Positions 12,414 through 20,634 of a stretch of DNA of 64,000 nt are shown in pieces. This DNA is from Vibrio hibernica. GTDB lineage: Bacteria; Pseudomonadota; Gammaproteobacteria; Enterobacterales; Vibrionaceae. A model generated the notes under the pieces. That model was not told where the DNA came from, did not search any database, and saw only the letters and a list, made by a program, of their open reading frames with translations. The translations under genes were made by a program, and so were the position numbers. Each line of letters begins with the position of its first letter. The first letter of the stretch is position 1. Location of the stretch: positions 61,471 to 125,470 of the forward strand of contig NZ_VHKO01000006.1 in the NCBI RefSeq assembly GCF_015223435.1, written 5' to 3'.

Positions 12414-13196
12414 TCAAAATTCATTTTTCCAGTCACGTAATGCACAAAAAACAGATAAGGCAGAAAGATCGTTGGTTCTTTCTGAAACAGCCTTCATGAC
12501 ATCAGGCTCTTGGCAACGCAAAAATGGATTGACCCACTTTTCTTGACGTAACGTGGTTGGAATTGTCGGTTTTTTTTGCGCTCGTAAACGATTTACTTCA
12601 TCACGATATTGATGTAATAAATCATTTTCGGGTTCAACAGCAAGCGCAAAAGAGAGGTTAGAAGAGGTATATTCATGAGCGCAATATACTTCGGTTTCTT
12701 GTGGTAATGAGGCCAGTTTTTGCAAGGAATCGTACATTTGTTGGTAAGTGCCTTCGAAAACGCGACCACAACCGGCTGAAAATAATACATCGCCACAAAA
12801 AAGCTTGCCATCCCCAACATAGGCAATATGGCCATTGGTATGCCCTGGAACATCAATAACTAAAAACGTTTCACCAAAAACATTAATACAATCACCACCT
12901 TGTACTGATTGAGTCAGCATCATCACCGGATCATTTGCAGGCCCAATGACTTTTGCTTTTGGATAATGACGTAGAAGTTCTGCGACGCCGCCAACATGGT
13001 CAGCATGATGATGAGTTATAATAATCGTATCAAGTTGTAAATTTTGACTCTGTAACTCGGCAAGCGCAGGCGCGGCTTCGCCCGGGTCAATTAGTGCGCA
13101 ACGTTGATCATTACCTTGAATTAACCAGATGTAATTATCATTAAACGCTGGGATGTTTTTAATCGTTAGTCCAGCCGTATTTGTTTCTGTTAACAT
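12414..13196 (-). CDS. gloB: Hydroxyacylglutathione hydrolase (glyoxalase II)
   Basis: GloB hydrolyses S-D-lactoylglutathione to D-lactate and glutathione, the second step of methylglyoxal detoxification. It is a metallo-beta-lactamase-fold enzyme with [10 protein letters not shown] for the two metals, then GHTNGHIAY and [13 protein letters not shown], and a C-terminal glutathione-binding helical part ([12 protein letters not shown]). ATG 13196 gives 260 residues (E. coli 251) and has TTGGAG upstream. An ORF reaching 13406 on this strand is an artefact that runs through the divergent gene. Only 38 bases separate its start from that of the methyltransferase. Confidence 0.95.
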   Translation of the reverse strand: MLTETNTAGLTIKNIPAFNDNYIWLIQGNDQRCALIDPGEAAPALAELQSQNLQLDTIIITHHHADHVGGVAELLRHYPKAKVIGPANDPVMMLTQSVQGGDCINVFGETFLVIDVPGHTNGHIAYVGDGKLFCGDVLFSAGCGRVFEGTYQQMYDSLQKLASLPQETEVYCAHEYTSSNLSFALAVEPENDLLHQYRDEVNRLRAQKKPTIPTTLRQEKWVNPFLRCQEPDVMKAVSERTNDLSALSVFCALRDWKNEF

Positions 13197-13234
13197 GGGT
13201 AAAACTCCAATCTTGCCGCGAAGAGACGTATTGT

Positions 13235-13990
13235 ATGAAGCCAGCACGAAGTCAAAAAACTTTTTCTCAGCCGTATTCATGGCAGCAATTGAAAAGTGCT
13301 GAATGGGCTTTTGACTCGATCCAAACTCGTCTCGATGAATGGTGCCCAAAACTGTTTGGTTACCATATGTTAAAGCTTGGCGGTTTAAGCTGTGAGCTTG
13401 AAACAAGTAACTGTAATATTAAGCATCAAATCCATCTTGATATTACTAATTCTCGTCATACCGTCATTGCAGATGCCTTTGATTTACCTTTTATTGAAAA
13501 AAGTATCGATACAGCCTTGGTTTGTCATCAGCTTGACTATTGTAGCGATCCTCATCGGTTGTTGCGAGAAGTTGATCGAATAATTATTGATGACGGTTAC
13601 ATAATCCTAACCGGCTTTAATGCCCTGAGTATTTTAGGTTTTGCAAGAATACTTCCCTGGAGGAAAAATAATCTGCCATGGAGCGGTAGAATGTTTACGC
13701 CTTATCGCATTAAAGATTGGTTGGGCGTTCTTAACTATGAAATTATTGACTCCGATTGCTATGGTTTATTCCCATCACGAAAAGCAAGTAGTCCATTGAA
13801 TACATGGTTAGAGCATAGCTTAGGCCGTTGTGCTTCTTCATTTGGCAGTGCTTATTTTATTGTCGCTAGGAAGCGTACTTGTCCACTTCGCCCAATAAAA
13901 CCTCATTGGAAATCAAAGCGGAGTTTGGCACCTGCAAGTGTTAGCTTTAATAACAATGTTGCAGATAAATCGACGTTTGATGATAAATAG
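13235..13990 (+). CDS. yafS: SAM-dependent methyltransferase, YafS-like
   Basis: A 251-residue class I methyltransferase-like protein. The middle part has [20 protein letters not shown] and [20 protein letters not shown], which fit the methyltransferase type 11 family around motifs II-IV. The N-terminal glycine-rich SAM loop is weak ([10 protein letters not shown]), as in YafS proteins. It is divergent from gloB as in E. coli, which supports the YafS assignment. The substrate is unknown. ATG 13235 is preceded by AAGAGA; an in-frame TTG or ATG upstream would run into gloB. In E. coli rnhA and dnaQ are next, but here csdE follows. Confidence 0.8.
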   Translation: MKPARSQKTFSQPYSWQQLKSAEWAFDSIQTRLDEWCPKLFGYHMLKLGGLSCELETSNCNIKHQIHLDITNSRHTVIADAFDLPFIEKSIDTALVCHQLDYCSDPHRLLREVDRIIIDDGYIILTGFNALSILGFARILPWRKNNLPWSGRMFTPYRIKDWLGVLNYEIIDSDCYGLFPSRKASSPLNTWLEHSLGRCASSFGSAYFIVARKRTCPLRPIKPHWKSKRSLAPASVSFNNNVADKSTFDDK

Positions 13991-14055
13991 GCATGATTAA
14001 TGTTAAGGCGTATTGGTTTTAAAACGCAGCAAAAAATAGACACTAAAGGTGAAAA

Positions 14056-14487
14056 ATGACTTGTCCTACTCATCCATTTGGCATTGAAATCTGTGCTCAA
14101 GACGTTATCGACACGATGCAATTTTTAACTAGCTGGGAAGATCGCTACCGACAAGTCATTATGTGGGGAAAGTTATTGCCTAAAATGCCCGAAGAAATGA
14201 AAGTTGATCAAGATTTAGTCTCGGGTTGTGAAAGCCAAGTATGGTTAATGTCTGAATTTGATGGCAAGGTTTGGTATTTCATCGCAGATTCAGATGCTCG
14301 TATCGTCCGAGGTCTGATTACTTTGGTTTTAGCGGCTTTTAATAATCAAACGTCTCAACAGATCTCAAGTTTTGATACTCAAGCATATTTCGAACAATTA
14401 GGCTTAGTTGAACATTTGACGCAAACCCGAGGTAATGGCTTGCGTGCCATTGTCGATAAAATTCAGGCAAAGGTTCAATCGGTTTAA
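14056..14487 (+). CDS. csdE: Cysteine desulfurase accessory protein CsdE (SufE family)
   Basis: CsdE accepts persulfide sulfur from CsdA and passes it on. The 143-residue protein has the SufE signature DLVSGCESQVWL with acceptor Cys C58, and the WEDRYRQVIMWGKLLP region typical of the family. AAAGGTG precedes the ATG. The gene converges on csdA and their stop codons overlap (csdE TAA 14485-14487, csdA TAA 14486-14484). SufE is the alternative name, but no suf genes are nearby and the CsdA-type partner is adjacent, so CsdE is preferred. Confidence 0.88.
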   Translation: MTCPTHPFGIEICAQDVIDTMQFLTSWEDRYRQVIMWGKLLPKMPEEMKVDQDLVSGCESQVWLMSEFDGKVWYFIADSDARIVRGLITLVLAAFNNQTSQQISSFDTQAYFEQLGLVEHLTQTRGNGLRAIVDKIQAKVQSV

Positions 14488-15746
14488 AGTAAATCAATAC
14501 TTTTGGTTAATGCGTTGAGAAAGGCGCTAATATCTTGTTTATTAGTATAGATGCCTAGTGATACACGAACCGTACCATTAATCCCTAGTGCTTCCATCAG
14601 TGGATGAGCGCAATGGTGACCAGAACGCACCGCAATATTTTGTTGATCTAATAATGTCGCGATGTCTTGATGATGAACCTCTTCATTATCTATCGTGACT
14701 TTAAAGCTGATCACACTACTGTTGGTTTGTAGCCCTATGATTGTAACTTCCTCGACCTCATTTAATCCATCGACTAATTGCTGGTGTAAATCATGCTGAT
14801 AGGCGGTGAGTTCTGCATAATTAAAATGTTGTAACCAGTCAATCGCGGTGGCTAAAGCAATCGCACCTGCCACATTCGGTGTGCCTGCTTCAAATTTTGC
14901 TGGAAGCTCTGCGAAAGTAGTGCGCTCAAAGCTGACGTGTTGCACCATCTTCCCACCACCGTGCCAAGGCGGCATGGCTTCTAATAAATCTAACTTACCG
15001 TAAAGCACACCAATACCCGTTGGCGCATAAAGCTTGTGGCCAGAAAATACATAGAAATCACAATCAAGATTTTGCACATTGACGGTTTCATGGACGATAC
15101 CTTGAGCGCCATCAATAACAGCGATCGCGCCATATCGATGTGCTGCTTGTGTGATTTGCTCAATGGGTTGACGGGTACCCGTTACGTTGGTGGTATGAGC
15201 GGCGGCGACGATTTTAGTTCGCGCGCTTAATAGTGATTCAAATGCAGACATATCCCATTGGCAATCCTTCGTCATCGGCACTTTTATGACTTTGGCGCCG
15301 GTCTGCTTCGCCACAATTTGCCAAGGTACGATATTAGCGTGGTGCTCCATCTCACCAACCAAGATTTCATCACCTACTTTTAGTGTATTGCGGGCATAAG
15401 TTTGCGCGATAAGGTTAATGGCTTCAGTGGCTCCACGGGTCCAAATGACTTCTTTATTATGCTGAGCTTGAATAAAATGTTGCACTTGGTTGCGCGCTTG
15501 TTCGAATTGAGCGGTTGCATTCGCTGTCAGGCTGTGACTGCCGCGATGTACATTGGCATTTTGTTGGCGGTAATAGTCATTCATGGCATTGATCACACAA
15601 AGTGGTTTTTGAGTCGTAGCCGCGCTGTCTAAATACACCAATGGAGAGGAAGTATTCTGTATCGGATCCAGTACGGGAAACTGGTGGCGGATGGCTTCTA
15701 TATCAAAGCCGATATCGCCATTATCAAACACACTCTTACAATCCAT
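14484..15746 (-). CDS. csdA: Cysteine desulfurase CsdA
   Basis: This PLP enzyme removes sulfur from cysteine as a protein persulfide. It is a class II (SufS/CsdA) desulfurase of 420 residues, with YLDSAATTQKP, GEMEHHANIVPW, PLP lysine K238 in FSGHKLYAPTG, and active-site C379 in RSGHHCAHPL on a short loop. E. coli CsdA has 401 residues, so the N-terminus is somewhat longer. The start has only a weak ribosome binding site. In E. coli csdA and csdE are in tandem; here they are tail to tail. SufS is the other possibility; the csdE neighbour favours CsdA. Confidence 0.88.
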   Translation of the reverse strand: MDCKSVFDNGDIGFDIEAIRHQFPVLDPIQNTSSPLVYLDSAATTQKPLCVINAMNDYYRQQNANVHRGSHSLTANATAQFEQARNQVQHFIQAQHNKEVIWTRGATEAINLIAQTYARNTLKVGDEILVGEMEHHANIVPWQIVAKQTGAKVIKVPMTKDCQWDMSAFESLLSARTKIVAAAHTTNVTGTRQPIEQITQAAHRYGAIAVIDGAQGIVHETVNVQNLDCDFYVFSGHKLYAPTGIGVLYGKLDLLEAMPPWHGGGKMVQHVSFERTTFAELPAKFEAGTPNVAGAIALATAIDWLQHFNYAELTAYQHDLHQQLVDGLNEVEEVTIIGLQTNSSVISFKVTIDNEEVHHQDIATLLDQQNIAVRSGHHCAHPLMEALGINGTVRVSLGIYTNKQDISAFLNALTKSIDLL

Positions 15747-15848
15747 AAAATTCTAGCCATGTACATAAAAAAGTTAAGACGGCGAGTATAAATCAAATCA
15801 TGGAACAGCCCAATATAAAGGGGGTTATTGTATGGATTTATTGTCAAA

Positions 15849-16751
15849 TTATTGGATGGGATATTTCGTTTCAAGATGTTTGATTTGAGAAAAAAGCTGG
15901 TGGTTCATTGGGATGTCAATATCGTGTAACTTTGCTGTGCGGATTAAGTAACCGGTGATGTAATCAATTTCAGTTGCTCGATGATGGACCACATCTTGTT
16001 GCATGGAGGAGTAATTATTCGCGGTGGTTATGATGACATTATTAATGACTTTGGTCAGTTGCGAGGTGGAAGTGGTAATACTTACTGCATTCATTACTTG
16101 TACTATTTCTTGGATTAAGAGATTTAAGGTGGGCGTGAATGTTGGCTGTGCTAATTCGCCATTTTTACATTGATGAATCGCCGTAAGAGGATTAATGACA
16201 CAGTTAATCGCAAGCTTATTCCACAGCGCAGTTTGAATGTTTTCTTGCCAATGAACCGGTGCTAATGCGTTATTTAATACTTTGATAATATTGGATTTTC
16301 TTATGTTTGAGCTATAAGGACCAATTAACGTTCCCCCTAAACCTGTGTGTTGAACATGGTTAGGTTTTGGGCGAAAAGCAGCTTGCGTGGTGGTGGCTAA
16401 GTAGACAGGAAAATTAGCCAGTTGGCTTTGTAGATTGTCAACCGCCCCCATGCCATTGTGAATAAAAATAATTGAGGTAGTGGTTGGCAGAAAAGGCAGG
16501 AAAGGCGATATAGCTTGGGTAACTTGAGTCGATTTCACTGTGACCAGTAGGCACTCGCATTGCGCTAGACTGTCATGTTGATTGGTTGGAAAGGTGTAAA
16601 CAGAGTCATTGTTAGAATCCATATCGAGAGTGACTTGGGCGGTTTGTTGATGTGTATTTCTGGTGAACACACAAACTTGATGACCCGCTTGATGTAATTT
16701 TACTGCCCACAAGGATCCAATCGCGCCTAATCCTACGATGCCTATGTTCAT
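15849..16751 (-). CDS. panE: 2-dehydropantoate 2-reductase
   Basis: PanE reduces ketopantoate to pantoate with NADPH in pantothenate and CoA synthesis. The 300-residue protein starts with the Rossmann motif GLGAIGSLWA (residues 7-16). It has SIIFIHNGMGAVDNL, and the catalytic Lys region LWNKLAINCVINPLTAI that marks the ketopantoate reductase C-terminal domain. Length and layout match E. coli PanE (303). It sits between csdA and the ompK terminator, on the same strand as csdA. Some family members act on other 2-oxoacids, so the substrate is inferred from homology. Confidence 0.85.
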   Translation of the reverse strand: MNIGIVGLGAIGSLWAVKLHQAGHQVCVFTRNTHQQTAQVTLDMDSNNDSVYTFPTNQHDSLAQCECLLVTVKSTQVTQAISPFLPFLPTTTSIIFIHNGMGAVDNLQSQLANFPVYLATTTQAAFRPKPNHVQHTGLGGTLIGPYSSNIRKSNIIKVLNNALAPVHWQENIQTALWNKLAINCVINPLTAIHQCKNGELAQPTFTPTLNLLIQEIVQVMNAVSITTSTSQLTKVINNVIITTANNYSSMQQDVVHHRATEIDYITGYLIRTAKLHDIDIPMNHQLFSQIKHLETKYPIQ

Positions 16752-16820
16752 AAAGCCTTCCTTGAATATTTATTTGTCAGCTTAACATCGTGATCGCGTT
16801 ATTTTAATCAAATACAGCAA

Positions 16821-16850
16821 TAAAAAAGCGCAGGCTAGAAAGCCTGCGCT
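16821..16850 (-). terminator. Terminator after ompK
   Basis: On the minus strand a 10-bp GC-rich stem (AGCGCAGGCT with AGCCTGCGCT, 16827-16836 and 16841-16850, AGAA loop on +) is followed by six T residues. It lies 30 bases after the ompK stop. Confidence 0.85.
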
Positions 16851-16879
16851 ATTTTAAGTATTAACCAATAAAGAGTTGA

Positions 16880-17698
16880 TTAGAACTTGTAAGTAACATC
16901 GAAGTAGTGAGCAAAGCCATTAGTATCTAGACCATATGCACCATCTTTAATACCGTGAACATTGTGGTAAGCTTTTAAGCCATAACCAACGGCGTAATGT
17001 TGGCTATGCCAATAAATGCCGTTAAACATCGCACCACCATTACTCGAGGTTGCATACTCATCTTTCATACCAAATTGGTAATCGATATAACCTTGGTAAG
17101 AAATGAAAGTATCATTGCTGAAGGTGTAGAAAGGCTTGAACCAGTTAGTGGAAATTTGGTAACCATTCCAATCTTTTTGATTAGAATCGTAAGTGGCGTA
17201 TAGATTTAGGCCCATTTTACCAAACCAAGGTACATTTACATCTGAACCAAGACCAATTTTTTGGGTATTAACAGCGCCATTATTTTTTGTGCCACCATCC
17301 CATTCCATTAAAGTTGCGACATATAGCTCTTGAACTGGCCCAAACGATAAATCTTTACCTGTCATGGCATCAATAGATAGACGTGGTGCAAATTTCATGA
17401 AGATTTTTTGCGAGTCATCACTACCTTTATCGTTATTGCTATTATCATTACTCGTTAGGTTAAAAACATCAACGTAGCCATAAAGATCAAAAATCCCCGA
17501 GCGACCACCAAATTCCATTTCTAGATAATCATGGCCAGAATTACTATCTGATTTAGCCTGAGGTTTCTCATTTAAAGCGTACATCAAATTAAACTGAACG
17601 AATTTATAATCATTTTTATGAATGTCATCAGAGTAGTCAGCGGCTAACGCAGGGGCAGAAGCGGCAACTAAACTAAGAGCTAAAAGTGTTTTGCGCAT
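16880..17698 (-). CDS. ompK: Outer membrane protein OmpK (Tsx-type nucleoside channel family)
   Basis: OmpK is the Vibrio outer-membrane beta-barrel of the Tsx family; in vibrios it is known as a phage KVP40 receptor and surface antigen, and E. coli Tsx passes nucleosides. The 272-residue protein has a signal peptide cleaved after SAPALA (residue 19), then ADYSDDIHKNDYKFVQFNL. It has the family words EMEFGGRSGIFDLYGYVDVF and FGPVQELYVATLMEWDG, and ends in FDVTYKF with the C-terminal Phe needed for barrel assembly. AAGAGAG precedes the ATG. A CRP-like site lies 130 bases upstream, as might be expected for a nucleoside channel. Confidence 0.92.
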   Translation of the reverse strand: MRKTLLALSLVAASAPALAADYSDDIHKNDYKFVQFNLMYALNEKPQAKSDSNSGHDYLEMEFGGRSGIFDLYGYVDVFNLTSNDNSNNDKGSDDSQKIFMKFAPRLSIDAMTGKDLSFGPVQELYVATLMEWDGGTKNNGAVNTQKIGLGSDVNVPWFGKMGLNLYATYDSNQKDWNGYQISTNWFKPFYTFSNDTFISYQGYIDYQFGMKDEYATSSNGGAMFNGIYWHSQHYAVGYGLKAYHNVHGIKDGAYGLDTNGFAHYFDVTYKF

Positions 17699-17827
17699 GA
17701 GTAGGCTCTCTTATTAGTAAATGGTGGTTTGCATTCATCCATGATGCAGGTGTTCCTTTAATGGCGCTGATAATATAGCTTTAAATCCCATTTGTAAGTG
17801 ATAGATCATGCAAATTCATATTTTCAT

Positions 17828-17843
17828 TGTGACCGTGATCACG
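17828..17843 (-). promoter_or_regulatory. CRP-like binding site upstream of ompK
   Basis: TGTGACCGTGATCACG matches the CRP consensus TGTGA-N6-TCACA with one mismatch in the second half-site. It is centred about 137 bases before the ompK ATG, and near -70 of a candidate promoter. E. coli tsx is known to respond to cAMP-CRP, so control of ompK is a fair inference. Confidence 0.65.
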
Positions 17844-17902
17844 ATTGGGCGATCTCATTGGAACTTAGCCTAGAAAAGTGACTGTAAAACTGAACAAGTA
17901 AC

Positions 17903-17940
17903 AAAAAACGTCCAAAGCAAGCGATTGCATTGGACGTTTT
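17903..17940 (-). terminator. Terminator after ampG
   Basis: AAAACGTCCAA (17905-17915) pairs with TTGGACGTTTT (17930-17940), extended by GCAA/TTGC inside one mismatch. On the minus strand six T residues follow. It lies about 110 bases after the ampG stop and closes the rlmG-yajG-ppiA-ampG run; it may also work on the + strand. Confidence 0.8.
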
Positions 17941-18050
17941 GTATTTAGGGGGCTGAGTTTGCCTATTGATATTGTTCAGTGTGTATCTTGATTTTTCATA
18001 TCAATTTGTTGAATCTTAATGTTTTGTTGGAGATCATCACTTTTTGAATA

Positions 18051-19391
18051 TCAGCGTTGGTCTTTGGCTTTTTCTAACAAATTATGAAAATAGTGCCGTA
18101 ACGAATACAGCATGATCAAACTTGGTATCACCATTAAAGCGGTAATGATGAAGAACAGAGGCCAGTTATTTAAGTAGTCCACTAACTCACCACTGAAGGA
18201 GGCTAGAGTTGTACGTCCAAAGTTACCTAAAGAGGCGAGTAATGCATATTGAGTCGCTGAAAACGCTTGGCCGGTCAGCACGGTTAAGAAAGAGACAAAT
18301 GCGACGGTTGAAAATGCAGTGGTGAAGTTATCAACCAATACTGTGGCGAGAAATAAATGCTCGTTTGGTCCCACAGATGCCATCCACGCAAACATTAAAT
18401 TACTGCTTGCCATCGCAACACCGCCAATCATTAATCCTTTTACGATGCCAAATCTAACGTTGAACATGCTGCCAATAAAAGTGAACAACATGGTGGCGCC
18501 CCAACCAATTAGCTTTGAATAGTCTCCTATTTGTTCATTACTGAAGCCGACTTCTTTATAAAAGACAATCGACATGCGGCCAAGAAATGCTTCACCAATT
18601 TTGAATAGAAAAACAAACAGTAAAAGAGTCAGCGCGACTTGGGCACCATTACGACGAAAGAAATCAAGAAAAGGTTCAATTAGGGTTACCGATAACCAAG
18701 CGGTAATTTTCGATTTCACCACTTTAGTATGGCGTTGCTCTGCTTGATGTTGAAGCTCATCGCGTTGGGTAACGGGTTCACCAGTGAAAAGGGTAAACAG
18801 CATGAGTAAAACAATAACCACTGTCATACCATAGTAAATATGATTCCAACCTAAAGTGTCCGCATAGGCAAAAGCAAAGTAACCAGGCAGAGAGTAGCCA
18901 GTCCACCAGCCAATAACCGACATGGCAGAAGCTTGAGGAAGCTTACTATGGCTTTTTGAAAAGCTATCGATTCGAAAGGCATCAATGGCAATATCTTGAG
19001 TGGCCGATGCCGTTGAAATTGCCAGCGCAACAGCAGACATTAAAATGAGATTATGGACAGGGTTTAGTCCTGCGATATAAAAAGTGCAAATTAAAATGAT
19101 CGCTTGGCATAAAAAGATCCAGCTACGACGTTGGCCTAGAAATGGATATAGAAAAGGTAACTTAACTCGATCAACTAAAGGTGCCCATAAAAAATTAATC
19201 GCATAAACGGCAAATACTGAACCAAAATAACCAATAGCAGTACGGGTTAGCCCTGCATCGGTTAACCATCCGGACATGCTTGAGCCAATTAAAACCCATG
19301 GGAAACCACTCGAGCAACCTAACATGAAAATCCATAATAGGCGCTTGTCTAAATAGGATTTAAAGGTTTCTTTCCATGTCATTGAAGCCAT
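18051..19391 (-). CDS. ampG: Muropeptide permease AmpG
   Basis: AmpG is an inner-membrane MFS transporter that brings GlcNAc-anhydroMurNAc peptides into the cytoplasm for cell-wall recycling; in many bacteria this also feeds AmpR-dependent beta-lactamase induction. The 446-residue protein has about 12 hydrophobic segments. Its family words are LGCSSGFPWVLIGSSMSGWL near the N-terminus, FLWAPLVDRVKLP, and ATQDIAIDAFRIDS. E. coli AmpG has 491 residues. AAGGAAT precedes the ATG. YajG and BolA nearby repeat the E. coli layout, where yajG-ampG is divergent from bolA. Confidence 0.93.
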   Translation of the reverse strand: MASMTWKETFKSYLDKRLLWIFMLGCSSGFPWVLIGSSMSGWLTDAGLTRTAIGYFGSVFAVYAINFLWAPLVDRVKLPFLYPFLGQRRSWIFLCQAIILICTFYIAGLNPVHNLILMSAVALAISTASATQDIAIDAFRIDSFSKSHSKLPQASAMSVIGWWTGYSLPGYFAFAYADTLGWNHIYYGMTVVIVLLMLFTLFTGEPVTQRDELQHQAEQRHTKVVKSKITAWLSVTLIEPFLDFFRRNGAQVALTLLLFVFLFKIGEAFLGRMSIVFYKEVGFSNEQIGDYSKLIGWGATMLFTFIGSMFNVRFGIVKGLMIGGVAMASSNLMFAWMASVGPNEHLFLATVLVDNFTTAFSTVAFVSFLTVLTGQAFSATQYALLASLGNFGRTTLASFSGELVDYLNNWPLFFIITALMVIPSLIMLYSLRHYFHNLLEKAKDQR

Positions 19392-19422
19392 TTAATATTC
19401 CTTGGTGGGATATCAGATAAAA

Positions 19423-19460
19423 CAATCGAGCCATCAAAATGATTTATGATGGCTCGATTG
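19423..19460 (-). terminator. Terminator-like hairpin between ppiA-like gene and ampG
   Basis: CAATCGAGCCATCA (19423-19436) and TGATGGCTCGATTG (19447-19460) form a perfect 14-bp stem with a 10-base loop. On the minus strand four T residues follow (TGTTTTATC). It would reduce transcription from ppiA into ampG. Confidence 0.65.
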
Positions 19461-19484
19461 AAATCTATAGTGGATACGGGAGGG

Positions 19485-20030
19485 TTATTTCACTACTGTC
19501 ATATTAGTGATTAGAATTGGAGTGACAGGAACATCTTGCATGCCGCGTTGTGAGCTAGTTGGTTTCTGTGCCATTTTTTGAACGACATCAAAGCCTTGAG
19601 TAACTTTACCAAAGACGGCATAACCTGGGTTACTACGAGCGTAATTTAAAAAATCATTATCGGTCAAGTTAACAAAAAACTGACGCGTCGCTGAATTTGG
19701 ATTATTAGTACGAGCCATTGCAACGGTTGCCGTATTATTTTCTAGGCCATTGGAAGCTTCGTTACGAATTGGTGAGTATGATGATTTCTGGTTAAGGTCT
19801 TCATCAAAACCGCCACCTTGCGCCATAAAGCCTGGGATCACACGGTGAAACTGAGTGCCCACATAGCTACCATCATCGACATAACGTAAAAAGTTTTTAA
19901 CCGAAATAGGCGCCATTTGCTGATTAAGATCAATAGTAAAGCTACCGACAGTGGTTTCAACTTTTACCAGAGGCGCGGCAATGCTTGATACGCTAAATAG
20001 CATTAAAAGAGAAAATACGATCTTTTTCAT
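19485..20030 (-). CDS. ppiA: Periplasmic peptidyl-prolyl cis-trans isomerase, cyclophilin type
   Basis: A 181-residue cyclophilin that speeds cis-trans change at prolyl bonds. A signal peptide (KKIVFSLLMLFSVSSIAA) indicates a periplasmic location, unlike cytoplasmic PpiB. Catalytic-site words are FHRVIPGFMAQGG (Arg of the active site), ATVAMARTNNPNSATRQFFVNL and YAVFGKVTQGFDVV. Its start codon overlaps the yajG stop, so translation is probably coupled. Symbol ppiA follows the E. coli secreted enzyme; vibrios may have more than one paralogue, so orthology is likely rather than certain. Confidence 0.85.
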   Translation of the reverse strand: MKKIVFSLLMLFSVSSIAAPLVKVETTVGSFTIDLNQQMAPISVKNFLRYVDDGSYVGTQFHRVIPGFMAQGGGFDEDLNQKSSYSPIRNEASNGLENNTATVAMARTNNPNSATRQFFVNLTDNDFLNYARSNPGYAVFGKVTQGFDVVQKMAQKPTSSQRGMQDVPVTPILITNMTVVK

Positions 20031-20629
20031 TAAAAGTTACCTTTCATATAATTAGTCAGTTCAGAATCTTTGGCAATATTGGCTAACACGTTACCTGACA
20101 CACGGTTAATGACTTCTTCAACATCAGCAATGCTAGCGGTAAATGATCCTGTTTTGTTGCCTGTTCCTTGGTAGCTTTTTACAAATTTACCATTAGGTGT
20201 CTCTGCGGTAATTTGAATCACGACTTTTCCGCTAATAGCGAATTTCATTGATTTTTGATCGACTTTTGCAACGGCATCTACAATTTTGACATTCAATGTA
20301 TTATTGCTGTTTTTGGTTTTTGCAAAGCCTTGAGAGTAAAACTGTTGATAAATCGCGCTAGTGTAAGCTTGACGGACATTTTGTTTAGCATGTAGTGGCT
20401 GAACTTGTTCTTGTCCATCCATTTTTATTTCAGCAATGTATTGCGCGGTACGGATATCTTGGCTGGTTAATGTAAAGGTTTTACCGCTAACGATTTGTTT
20501 AGCACTCAAGGTTGATGATGGCGTGAGATTGACTAAATCATTTTGAGATACGCTGGCACAAGCCGATAATAATATGCTTGCTGTAGCGATGAGTATGGTT
20601 TTCAATTTTTTAGCAGAGTACATTTTCAT
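20030..20629 (-). CDS. yajG: YajG family lipoprotein
   Basis: A 199-residue lipoprotein with signal peptide and lipobox LSAC (C24). The rest is soluble, with family-like VNLTPSSTLS and FTASIADVEEVINRV segments. Position upstream of ampG and close to bolA is the same as E. coli yajG, which is the main support for the name. No enzymatic motif is visible and the role is not known. It starts five bases after the rlmG stop and overlaps the ppiA start, so it is part of one transcription unit. Confidence 0.8.
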   Translation of the reverse strand: MKMYSAKKLKTILIATASILLSACASVSQNDLVNLTPSSTLSAKQIVSGKTFTLTSQDIRTAQYIAEIKMDGQEQVQPLHAKQNVRQAYTSAIYQQFYSQGFAKTKNSNNTLNVKIVDAVAKVDQKSMKFAISGKVVIQITAETPNGKFVKSYQGTGNKTGSFTASIADVEEVINRVSGNVLANIAKDSELTNYMKGNF

Positions 20630-20634
20630 TATTA

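Larger units (their letters stand above)
17699..18050. other. Intergenic region: ompK promoter and ampG terminator
   Basis: This 352-base stretch holds the ompK leader and regulatory region (17699-17843) and a terminator at 17903-17940 belonging to the ampG run. A possible ompK -10 (TATATT on the minus strand, 17777-17772) would put the CRP-like site near -70. The rest shows no gene. Confidence 0.6.

Noticed and set aside
13197..13406. N-terminal extension of gloB by about 70 residues
   Set aside because: It runs through the divergent methyltransferase gene, is unlike glyoxalase II, and ATG 13196 has a good ribosome binding site.
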